From Aestuariibacter salexigens DSM 15300 (GTDB lineage Bacteria; Pseudomonadota; Gammaproteobacteria; Enterobacterales; Alteromonadaceae), in NCBI RefSeq assembly GCF_000429145.1, contig NZ_AUBH01000004.1, forward strand, positions 248,001 to 312,000: a DNA stretch of 64,000 nt. The letters run 5' to 3'. Below are positions 18,526 to 26,211 of the stretch, in pieces. The position numbers and the translations under genes were made by a program. Below the pieces are notes generated by a model that saw only the letters and a list, made by a program, of their open reading frames with translations, was not told the DNA's origin and searched no databases. Position 1 is the first letter of the stretch, and every line of letters starts with the position of its first letter.

Positions 18526-19446
18526 ATGAATATCGGCTTTTTTGAGTTACAGGAAAAGCGCCTGTTATCGCTTTCACTTTTGATAGCCAGCCTGTTCGTT
18601 TTGGTAGCATTTAGCTTTGCGTTTGCCACCCATTCTGATGCCATTCTATTTGACGCGATATATTCGCTAATCGCATTTCTCATTGCGTTACTCACATTGA
18701 AAGTGGCGAACCTAGTTCAGCGTCCAGATGATGATCGGTTCCACTTTGGCTACACAGCCATCGAACCCACTCTGAATATGTTTAAGTCGATCATTATTAT
18801 TGTGATGTGTCTGTATGCGGTCACCTCATCCATCAACACTCTCCTATCCGGCGGAAGCTCTGCTGAATATGATGTAGGTCTCATTTATGGCGTGGTAGCA
18901 ACGTTAGGATGTTTTGGTATTTCGATTTACATGAAATTGAAGAGTAAAAATATTCGCTCAGATTTGATTGCCGTTGATTCACGCACCTGGTTTATAGATG
19001 GCGTATTAAGTGCATCTATTTTGTGTGCCTTTGCTTTGGCTTATGGAATACAACACACTGCCTTCGCTCATTACGCACCTTATGTCGATCCAGTTTTACT
19101 GATCGTTCTTGGCGTCGCTATGTTGCCAATTCCAGGCAGAATTCTGCTCGACAGTCTTAATGAAGTGATCAATAAAGCACCACCAGAGTCAGTGTCCAGG
19201 GTCATAGAGAAAAAACTGAAAAAAACACTTGTCGATGTGCCTTATGAGCATGTCGAAGTGAGAATAAGTAAGCGTGGAAGAGACGTTTATTTGCTGGTTC
19301 ACATCATCGTCGATGATTCATTCCGTTTCGCCACTGTGAGTGACTTAGATGACATCCGAATACAATGCGAAGCTGAGATGCGAGCCTGGGATCCTGCCAT
19401 CATTATGGACATATTATTTATTCGAGATCCAGAACTCGCAGAATAA
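18526..19446 (+). CDS. Cation diffusion facilitator family transporter
   Basis: This is a 306-residue proton-coupled divalent-cation efflux protein (zinc, iron or similar). Six hydrophobic helices lie near 13-33, 38-60, 82-105, 116-135, 150-175 and 185-205. The metal-site pattern is not the canonical HxxxD: DAIYS in helix II and HFGY followed by EP are visible. The C-terminal cytoplasmic domain of about 100 residues (from about 215) is the ferredoxin-like domain of the family. A TACAAT box at 18491-18496 could be a -10, without a good -35. The metal cannot be predicted. Confidence 0.88.
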   Translation: MNIGFFELQEKRLLSLSLLIASLFVLVAFSFAFATHSDAILFDAIYSLIAFLIALLTLKVANLVQRPDDDRFHFGYTAIEPTLNMFKSIIIIVMCLYAVTSSINTLLSGGSSAEYDVGLIYGVVATLGCFGISIYMKLKSKNIRSDLIAVDSRTWFIDGVLSASILCAFALAYGIQHTAFAHYAPYVDPVLLIVLGVAMLPIPGRILLDSLNEVINKAPPESVSRVIEKKLKKTLVDVPYEHVEVRISKRGRDVYLLVHIIVDDSFRFATVSDLDDIRIQCEAEMRAWDPAIIMDILFIRDPELAE

Positions 19447-19457
19447 TATCAGCGTCA

Positions 19458-19504
19458 ACCGGCAGTCATCTCATTGGGATATACTGCCGGTATTGACTAC
19501 CGGC
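19458..19504. other. Three-armed inverted repeat at a convergent gene end
   Basis: ACCGGCAGT (19458-19466), ACTGCCGGTA (19483-19492) and TACCGGC (19498-19504) are mutually complementary in overlapping ways. The middle arm can pair with either neighbour. The element overlaps the last codons of the SPFH gene and the space after the cation transporter gene. A convergent terminator function is possible. Confidence 0.5.
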
Positions 19505-20331
19505 TGTGCCGCTTTGTCGCCACATAATACCACTAAGAGATTACTTACCATTCGTGCCTTTTGTTCTTTATCCAGTTCAACTACCCCTTGCTGCTGAAGT
19601 CTCTCCAATGCCATTTCCACCATGCTGACCGCGCCCTCAACAATTTTGCTGCGAGCCGCAATAATCGCCGCCGCCTGTTGACGTTGAAGCATGGCACTGG
19701 CGATTTCATGCGCATAAGCAAGGTGGCTGATACGGGCCTCATGAACGGTAATGCCGGCCTTACCCAATCGTTCCTGTATTTCCTGTTTTAACTTTTCTGA
19801 TATTTCGACCGGATGACTACGTAGCGCAACTTCAGATTCCAGGTCATCGCGGGGATCGTAAGGATAACTGCTGGCCAGATTACGCAGCGCTGATTCACTC
19901 TGTATGGTGACATAGCTCTCATAGTCATCTACTTCAAACACTGCCTCAGCAGTGTCAGTCACCGACCATACCACGATGGTGGCAATTTCAATTGGGTTGC
20001 CCTGATTATCGTTGACCTTGATTTTGGCGCTTTCAAAATTACGGATACGCAGGGAAATAGTACGCCGCATAAAAAACGGAATGGTCCAACGCAGGCCTGT
20101 GCGCTTTTCAGTACCCACATAGGCACCAAACAACGTCAGTACTTTGCCCTGATTAGGCTGCACCATGAAAAAGCCCGCCCAGCAGATCAAGACCAATAAA
20201 AACAAAATACCACCTATTGCTGGCACCGTGCTGGTAAAGAACATCCGGCCAGTCAAAAACGTTGCGACTGGTAGCAACACAAAAAAGGCCAGATAACCGT
20301 TGATCGAAAATCCCCGTGTTTCACTGATCAT
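19471..20331 (-). CDS. SPFH domain / Band 7 family membrane protein
   Basis: This 286-residue stomatin/prohibitin-like protein has two hydrophobic segments at about 12-30 and 36-56. An SPFH domain follows at about 55-220 (WTIPFFMRR, ESALRNLASSYPYD, REISEKLKQEIQERL-like helix), and then an Ala/Gln-rich helix. SPFH proteins form large oligomers in membrane microdomains and often act with proteases. No protease gene (NfeD or HflC type) is next to it. The function here is unknown. Confidence 0.88.
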   Translation of the reverse strand: MISETRGFSINGYLAFFVLLPVATFLTGRMFFTSTVPAIGGILFLLVLICWAGFFMVQPNQGKVLTLFGAYVGTEKRTGLRWTIPFFMRRTISLRIRNFESAKIKVNDNQGNPIEIATIVVWSVTDTAEAVFEVDDYESYVTIQSESALRNLASSYPYDPRDDLESEVALRSHPVEISEKLKQEIQERLGKAGITVHEARISHLAYAHEIASAMLQRQQAAAIIAARSKIVEGAVSMVEMALERLQQQGVVELDKEQKARMVSNLLVVLCGDKAAQPVVNTGSISQ

Positions 20332-20465
20332 ATGGACTCCTCAATAAATGATACATTGCTTCCTTTCTAGTGCAGCGAGAACGATTGCGCAAATTTTTAA
20401 TCTTGGTGGATTATCTGAGCGCTACTCTGTGCAATACTGGGCAAAACACCTATGAAACGAAAACA

Positions 20466-22526
20466 ATGACGAGATTACTTATCCTTTTAAGCACGCTGTT
20501 ACTCGCAACAGCGTGCACGCAAGCACCGCAACAACCAAGCGATGCCACAACGCCGCCAGAGCCTGCTGTGCAGGAATCGTTTTCTGTGTTGTTCGGCGGT
20601 ACAAAAGTAGGACAATTGACGGTATCAGGCTCGGCGCAACAACTGTCTATCGACTATGGGTTTGAGAACAACGGACGGGGTGCCAGCAGTCAGGAGTCAT
20701 TAACCTTGACTACCCAAGGCATTCCTACTCAGTGGCAAATAAACGGCAAGACCACATTTGGCAATGCTGTCGATGAGCAATTCAGCGTTGATGGTGATAT
20801 CGCGAGTTGGACATCCGCGGCAGGAAAAGGCAGTGAAGGCGGTGCTACCGGCAAAATGTATGTTGCTCAAAACGCCAGCCCTTACTCCAGCTACCTTTAC
20901 GTCAACGCCATATTAAAAGGCGAAAATGACACCCTACCCGCGCTGCCTGCAGGGCAGATGACCTTGAGCAAGGTGGCTGATTACACGTTCAACACTACAC
21001 AAAACAATGTGCCAGCACGTATCGTTGCATTAGGCGGTATTGCGCTTGATCCAACATATCTGGCACTGAACGAAGACAACCAATTGATGGCGCTGTTGTC
21101 ACCACGCTTTACCCTTATCCGTGACGGTTTTGAATCGGCCGATGCCGATCTTAGACAGATCGCCACTGAACTCAACGCATCGCGTTTTAAGGATATTGCC
21201 GAGCGTGTGACCCACAGTTTTGACAAGCCAGTTCGTATTAACAATGTGCGACTGTTTGAACCGGAAGCACTGGCACTCACATCGTTAAGCTCAGTTGTCG
21301 TGCAGGGTGACCGTATTGTCTCCGTTGATGCCCCGGTCACAGATTTCAGTAGCGACGAGGTTATCATTGACGGTGCTGGCGGCACGCTGGTGCCGGGCCT
21401 ATTCGAAATGCATGGTCATATGAGCGACAATCGGGCCTTGCTTAATGTAATTGCAGGTGTCACATCGGTCAGAGACATGGGTAACGAAATTGACGTAATC
21501 GAAACCCTGGTTAATAACATCGAAAGTGGTGTACTGATTGGTCCGCGTATCACCCGTAGCGGCTTTATTGAGGGCGTCAGCAAATTTAGCAATGCCACTG
21601 GCGAAATGGCGGACTCTGAAGAACGCGCGCTGGAGTTGGTGCGCGAATACGCAGCTATGGATGGCTATAAGCAGATTAAGATATACAGCTCGGTCAATGG
21701 TGAATGGGTACCAGCGATGGCACAAGAGGCCCATAAGCTTGGCCTTAAAGTAATGGGACATGTACCAGCCTTTTCCACCGTAGATGAAATGATCTACGCG
21801 GGCTACGATGAAGTGACGCATATCAATCAGGTCATGCTTAGCTGGGTATTGGACAGGTCTGAAGACACCCGTACCTTATTCAGGATCACGGGCATGAAGC
21901 GCTTTGCCGATTTGGACTTACAATCTGAAAAAGTACAGAGCACCATCAAACTGATGAGTGAAAGAAACATCGCCGTTGATCCGACCATTGTGATCCACGA
22001 ATTCGGGCTGACCGCCAGAAACGGAGAAACACGGGCAGGCATGCGTGATTACATCAACAACATGCCTATCAGCGTGCAGCGCAGCGCCAAAGTAGCGTTG
22101 TTGAACGTCGCCGATGAAAATGAAGACAAGGAATACAAGGCGGCATTTGAAAAGGTTCTCCAGACCCTGTCAATGATGCACAAGCGCGGTATCTTTATCG
22201 TACCAGGGACAGATTTAGGCGGCGCATTTGAGCTTCATCGTGAACTTGAACTCTTTACCCAAATCGGTATGTCACCAGCACAAGCGGTGCGTCGCGGCTC
22301 TTATGATATGGCGAACTATCTGGGCTATGGTGATGACCTGGGAAGCATTGAAGCGGGCAAATTAGCCGACTTTTTCTTGATATCCGGCGATCCTACGGCA
22401 GATATCAAGGCCATTAAAACCCCCTCAATGGTGTCTTTTGGTGGAAGAATATTCTTCCCATCAGAAGTCTATCCGGAGTTTGGTATTCAGCCATTTACCC
22501 GTGCTCCATCGATAATCAATAACTAG
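20466..22526 (+). CDS. Lipoprotein amidohydrolase (metal-dependent, imidazolonepropionase-like)
   Basis: From the ATG at 20466 the protein has 686 residues and begins MTRLLILLSTLLLATAC, a signal peptide with a lipobox-like ATAC, so it is probably an envelope lipoprotein. An upstream in-frame ATG at 20370 would hide this signal. The first 230 residues are a beta-rich domain of unknown function. The amidohydrolase barrel follows, with the metal-binding HGH near 316-318, a KIYSS segment (probable carbamylated or metal-region lysine), VMGHVPAF, EVTHINQ and PGTDLGG supplying later ligands. The substrate is unknown; peptides or cyclic amides are likely. It ends 9 bases before the next gene. Confidence 0.87.
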   Translation: MTRLLILLSTLLLATACTQAPQQPSDATTPPEPAVQESFSVLFGGTKVGQLTVSGSAQQLSIDYGFENNGRGASSQESLTLTTQGIPTQWQINGKTTFGNAVDEQFSVDGDIASWTSAAGKGSEGGATGKMYVAQNASPYSSYLYVNAILKGENDTLPALPAGQMTLSKVADYTFNTTQNNVPARIVALGGIALDPTYLALNEDNQLMALLSPRFTLIRDGFESADADLRQIATELNASRFKDIAERVTHSFDKPVRINNVRLFEPEALALTSLSSVVVQGDRIVSVDAPVTDFSSDEVIIDGAGGTLVPGLFEMHGHMSDNRALLNVIAGVTSVRDMGNEIDVIETLVNNIESGVLIGPRITRSGFIEGVSKFSNATGEMADSEERALELVREYAAMDGYKQIKIYSSVNGEWVPAMAQEAHKLGLKVMGHVPAFSTVDEMIYAGYDEVTHINQVMLSWVLDRSEDTRTLFRITGMKRFADLDLQSEKVQSTIKLMSERNIAVDPTIVIHEFGLTARNGETRAGMRDYINNMPISVQRSAKVALLNVADENEDKEYKAAFEKVLQTLSMMHKRGIFIVPGTDLGGAFELHRELELFTQIGMSPAQAVRRGSYDMANYLGYGDDLGSIEAGKLADFFLISGDPTADIKAIKTPSMVSFGGRIFFPSEVYPEFGIQPFTRAPSIINN

Positions 22527-22535
22527 AGGAAGTGT

Positions 22536-24083
22536 ATGTCAACTGAATCAGACAATCTCAGCGACGTCAGGTTACGCTTACGCAATCTCAAACCGTCAGA
22601 CTATGATGACGTCAAACGCATAATGGACTCGGTGTATTCATCGCTGGGGGGCGCGTTTACCAAACGAGAATATCAGGCCATGCTCAAGGTATTTCCAGAA
22701 GGTCAGATTTGCATTGAAGACAATGGCAGCGTTGTCGCGGGCGCCTTCTCGGTCGTGTTGGACTACAATAAGTTTGGCGATGATCATACTTATGATGAAA
22801 TCACCGGCGACGCCTACTTTACCACCCACGATCCGAATGGCGATGTGCTTTATGGTGTCGATGTGTTTGTCGATCCCGAATACCGTAACCTGAGGCTGGG
22901 TCGCCGGCTCTACGACGCGCGCAAAGAGCTATGTGAAAGTCTGAACCTCAGGGCTATCATCGCTGGCGGACGGATCCCGTATTATGAAAAGCACAAAGAT
23001 AAAATGTCGCCGCAGCAGTACATTGAGGCGGTCAAACGTAAAGAGCTTTACGATCCCATATTAACCTTCCAGTTATCCAACGACTTTGAAGTACGTCGGG
23101 TTCTGAAAGCGTACTTGCCCGAGGATAAACAATCCAGCGGTTATGCGACGCTTTTACAGTGGTTTAATATCTATTTTGATCCGAAAAAGGCCAAACTGTT
23201 TGGTGCCAAAAAAGACACCGTTCGTATCGGCTGTGTGCAGTGGCAAATGCGTGAGATGCACAGTGTTGAAGAACTGTTGCAACAGGCCGAGTATTTTGTC
23301 GATGCGCTGTCTGACTACCGCAGTGATGTTGCCCTGTTTCCAGAGTTTTTCAACGCCCCGCTAATGGGTCTGTGCGACCAGACGTCATCACTGGAAGCAA
23401 TACGCCATCTGGCAACCTATACCGAGAAAATCGTCACTGAGATGTCATCATTGGCGGTCAGTTATAACATCAACATTATTGCTGGCTCTATGCCCTTAAT
23501 TGAAGATGGTCAGCTGTTCAACGTGGCTTACTTATGTCGTCGCGATGGCACTATCGATAGTCAGTATAAGCTGCACCCTACCCCACATGAGAAAAAAGAC
23601 TGGATCATGAAAGGCGGCGACAAGCTGACCTTGTTTGATACTGACTTTGGTCGCATCGGTATTTTAATTTGCTACGACGTTGAATTTCCGGAGCTGGCCA
23701 GGATCCTGAGTGAAAAAGAAATGCAGATCCTGTTTGTGCCGTTCTGGACTGATACCAAAAATGGTTATCTGCGCGTCAGGCGCTGCGCACAGGCGCGCGC
23801 CATTGAAAACGAGTGCTATGTCGCTATCGCTGGCAGCATTGGTAACTTACCCAAAGTGGATAATGTGGATATTCAATACGGTCAGACTGCGGTATTTTCG
23901 CCGTCTGATTTTGCCTTCCCACACGACGCGATCATGGCGGAAACCACACCCAACACGGAAATGACGCTGATTGTCGATGTTGATATGGAGAAGCTACAGA
24001 AACTGCAAAACGAAGGCTCTGTACGCAACTTTCTGGACCGGCGACGAGATCTTTATAAGATTACTTGGACCGGAGATGATTAA
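22536..24083 (+). CDS. GNAT acetyltransferase fused to carbon-nitrogen hydrolase (nitrilase superfamily)
   Basis: This is a 515-residue two-domain protein. Residues about 10-170 form a GNAT N-acetyltransferase with the acetyl-CoA loop in YRNLRLGRRLYDAR. Residues about 225-515 form a nitrilase-fold amidase with the Glu-Lys-Cys triad: E near 269 (FPEFF), K near 343 (YKLHP) and C near 378 (LICYDVEFPE). Such fusions are a known nitrilase branch without a settled physiological reaction. An AGAGGAAG ribosome binding site and the 9-base gap to the amidohydrolase indicate one operon, so the two may act on the same nitrogen compound. Confidence 0.92.
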   Translation: MSTESDNLSDVRLRLRNLKPSDYDDVKRIMDSVYSSLGGAFTKREYQAMLKVFPEGQICIEDNGSVVAGAFSVVLDYNKFGDDHTYDEITGDAYFTTHDPNGDVLYGVDVFVDPEYRNLRLGRRLYDARKELCESLNLRAIIAGGRIPYYEKHKDKMSPQQYIEAVKRKELYDPILTFQLSNDFEVRRVLKAYLPEDKQSSGYATLLQWFNIYFDPKKAKLFGAKKDTVRIGCVQWQMREMHSVEELLQQAEYFVDALSDYRSDVALFPEFFNAPLMGLCDQTSSLEAIRHLATYTEKIVTEMSSLAVSYNINIIAGSMPLIEDGQLFNVAYLCRRDGTIDSQYKLHPTPHEKKDWIMKGGDKLTLFDTDFGRIGILICYDVEFPELARILSEKEMQILFVPFWTDTKNGYLRVRRCAQARAIENECYVAIAGSIGNLPKVDNVDIQYGQTAVFSPSDFAFPHDAIMAETTPNTEMTLIVDVDMEKLQKLQNEGSVRNFLDRRRDLYKITWTGDD

Positions 24084-24086
24084 TAT

Positions 24087-24473
24087 CTACGCGGGATTAT
24101 TCAGCCATGCCATGGCTGAATCCCGCGATGTGAATAATTTTCGTTGCCAAGGATGCGGTTTGTCAGCTCCCGCATCCAGCATGGCTTGTATTTTTTTTGT
24201 CACACCCTGATCGAGCGAAATAATAGCAATATCGAGCGGTTTATTGCCTTGACTTCCTGCGACAAGACGTGAAGATTCCGCAAATGTTTTTATCCCACCT
24301 TCATCGATGATGAAGCGTCTTACGTGAGAACAATCGATAAGCATTTTACGCACCTGCATAAACCGTGCATCGATCGCCAAATCACCATAAACCGTCAGAA
24401 TATCAACGAGTGTAATGTAACTCGGATACGTCACTGTGAGATGACTTCCGTTAAATTCTAGACCGACAGACAT
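24087..24473 (-). CDS. Small SpoIIAA/STAS-like protein of unknown function
   Basis: This 128-residue protein has the length and alternating strand-helix pattern of SpoIIAA-like proteins. Typical features are a conserved MLIDCSHVRRF segment near 45-55 and a C-terminal helix FTSRDSAMAWL of the kind that ends many of them. It is cytosolic and without a signal peptide. It converges on the GNAT-nitrilase gene; the stops are 3 bases apart. The family assignment is an inference from the pattern only. Confidence 0.6.
   Translation of the reverse strand: MSVGLEFNGSHLTVTYPSYITLVDILTVYGDLAIDARFMQVRKMLIDCSHVRRFIIDEGGIKTFAESSRLVAGSQGNKPLDIAIISLDQGVTKKIQAMLDAGADKPHPWQRKLFTSRDSAMAWLNNPA
24090..24127. terminator. 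Long inverted repeat inside the 3' coding end, probable convergent terminator
   Basis: CGCGGGAT (24090-24097) pairs with ATCCCGCG (24120-24127), and TCAGCCATG (24101-24109) pairs with CATGGCTGA (24111-24119). Together they give 17 paired bases with a 3-base bulge. The repeat encodes the last residues of the SpoIIAA-like protein and starts 6 bases after the stop of the convergent gene. No T run follows, so any termination would rely on structure or Rho. Confidence 0.6.
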
Positions 24474-24597
24474 GTCCTTTATCCAGTCAAATAAAATATC
24501 AAAAATGTGAATGTTGTTGCATTGTTAATCAGAATACCCGTTTGCTCCATACTCAGTTACGATATTCAGGTGTTCGCTTACCTTTAAGGTAGTACAT

Positions 24598-25764
24598 ATG
24601 TCCAATTTTGCATTTACAACTGTTCATAAAGTGCTGTGTGGAGAGGGAACCCTCGCGCAAATCAATGATGAGCTCAATTCACTGAGCGTCACACGTCCGC
24701 TGATTGTCACCGACCAGGGCATCGTGTCGGCAGGTCTGCTCGATCAACTTTATGCTGCGGTAAATTTGGATGTAGAGGTATTTGCCGATGTCGTTGCCGA
24801 TCCTCCGGAAGAGATTGTGTTACGTGCGGCTGCAGTTGCCGAGACACATCAGGCCGATGGCATTATTGGTTTTGGCGGTGGTAGTTCACTGGATACGGCA
24901 AAGGTCATTGCCCGTCTTGCCTGCCAGCAACAACCGGAAAATCAACAGAGCCTGCAAGACATGTATGGCGTTGATTGCGTAAAAGGCCAGCGATTGCCAT
25001 TAGTGCTGATCCCGACCACTGCGGGAACGGGCTCTGAAGCAACACCGGTTGCCGTGATCACCACCGGCGAGACGACCAAAGCAGGCGTGGTATCTTCAAC
25101 ATTATTGCCAGACGTAGCCATTCTGGATGCCACACTCACTGCCGGTTTACCAAAACATGTAACTGCGGCAACCGGTATCGATGCCATGGTCCATGCTATC
25201 GAAGCGATAACCAGTAAGATTAAACGAAACCCTTATTCCGATATGCTGGCTATTCAGGCGCTTGGCTTACTATCCAGAAATATAGAGACAGCCTGCAATG
25301 AGCCTGATAATTTGACCGCCCGGCAGGACATGTTACTCGGTGCATTTATTGCGGGTCAGGCATTTGCCAACGCCCCCGTGGCGGGTGTGCACGCCCTCGC
25401 CTATCCACTTGGCGGGCACTTTCACATCCCGCATGGGTTGAGTAATGCGCTGGTACTGCCCCACGTACTTAAATTTAACGCATCAGCAGCGCATGCTGAC
25501 TATCAGCGTATTGCCGAGGTTGTGGGTATTACCTGTGGTCAGGCGCAAGCTGGCATAGCACTGGCTGAATACTTCTACACATTGTCAGGAAAACTGTCAC
25601 TGCCACAGACGTTAGAACAGTGTGGGGTGACAGAGAAGGACATCGATATCCTGGCAAGTGATGCTATGTTACAGACCCGACTGCTGGTCAATAACCCCCG
25701 GGATATTGCATTGGACGATGCTAAAACCATCTACACACAGGCGCTGCGTGGAGAGGCTGTATGA
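24598..25764 (+). CDS. Iron-containing alcohol dehydrogenase
   Basis: This 388-residue group III dehydrogenase interconverts alcohols and aldehydes with NAD(P). The N-terminal Rossmann-like half carries GFGGGSSLDTAK near 97-108. The helical half has the iron ligands in AATGIDAMVHAIE and in HALAYPLGGHFHIPHG (His cluster near 264-280). A TAAGGTAG box lies before the ATG. The ATG of the following thioesterase overlaps its stop, so a coupled pathway handling acyl or aldehyde compounds is likely, but the substrate is not evident. Confidence 0.93.
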   Translation: MSNFAFTTVHKVLCGEGTLAQINDELNSLSVTRPLIVTDQGIVSAGLLDQLYAAVNLDVEVFADVVADPPEEIVLRAAAVAETHQADGIIGFGGGSSLDTAKVIARLACQQQPENQQSLQDMYGVDCVKGQRLPLVLIPTTAGTGSEATPVAVITTGETTKAGVVSSTLLPDVAILDATLTAGLPKHVTAATGIDAMVHAIEAITSKIKRNPYSDMLAIQALGLLSRNIETACNEPDNLTARQDMLLGAFIAGQAFANAPVAGVHALAYPLGGHFHIPHGLSNALVLPHVLKFNASAAHADYQRIAEVVGITCGQAQAGIALAEYFYTLSGKLSLPQTLEQCGVTEKDIDILASDAMLQTRLLVNNPRDIALDDAKTIYTQALRGEAV

Positions 25765-26204
25765 GTAAACCCGTGCCGCTAAGTCGAAATGAGTTCAGTG
25801 TCTTTTTTCCCGTGCAAACTCGCTGGGCCGACAACGACATTTATGGTCACGTCAATAACGTGACCTACTACGCCTACTTTGACTCTGTGATCAATCGCTA
25901 TCTTATTGCTGAAGGCGGACTGGATATTCACCACGGCAATGTGGTTGGCTTTATTGTCGAATCAAAATGCAACTTTTTTGCCCCCATCGCGTTTCCCGAT
26001 GAGCTTTTTGCAGGGGTCAGGGTAAAACACCTTGGTAACAGCGCGGTGACATATGAGGTTGGGCTGTTTAAAGCAGAGCAACAAGAGTCATGTGCCGTAG
26101 GCAACATGACTCACGTTTTTGTCGAACGCCAGAGCAGTCGTCCAGTCAAGATAGACGGCCTACTGCGCAACGCACTGAGTGCGTTGCTCACTTATACAAA
26201 CTAG
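25761..26204 (+). CDS. Acyl-CoA thioesterase (4-hydroxybenzoyl-CoA thioesterase / hot-dog fold)
   Basis: This 147-residue single hot-dog domain protein contains TRWADNDIYGHVNNVTYY. The Asp in that segment (about residue 24) is the catalytic position of 4HBT-type thioesterases, followed by the central HVNN helix. It hydrolyses an acyl-CoA; the chain type is unknown. It overlaps the iron alcohol dehydrogenase by 4 bases and converges with valS, whose stop lies 8 bases further. Confidence 0.9.
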   Translation: MSKPVPLSRNEFSVFFPVQTRWADNDIYGHVNNVTYYAYFDSVINRYLIAEGGLDIHHGNVVGFIVESKCNFFAPIAFPDELFAGVRVKHLGNSAVTYEVGLFKAEQQESCAVGNMTHVFVERQSSRPVKIDGLLRNALSALLTYTN

Positions 26205-26211
26205 CCATCAG

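Noticed and set aside
20370-20465. N-terminal extension of the amidohydrolase
   Set aside because: The extension (MQRERLRKFLILVDYL...) would bury the signal peptide and lipobox that begin at 20466.
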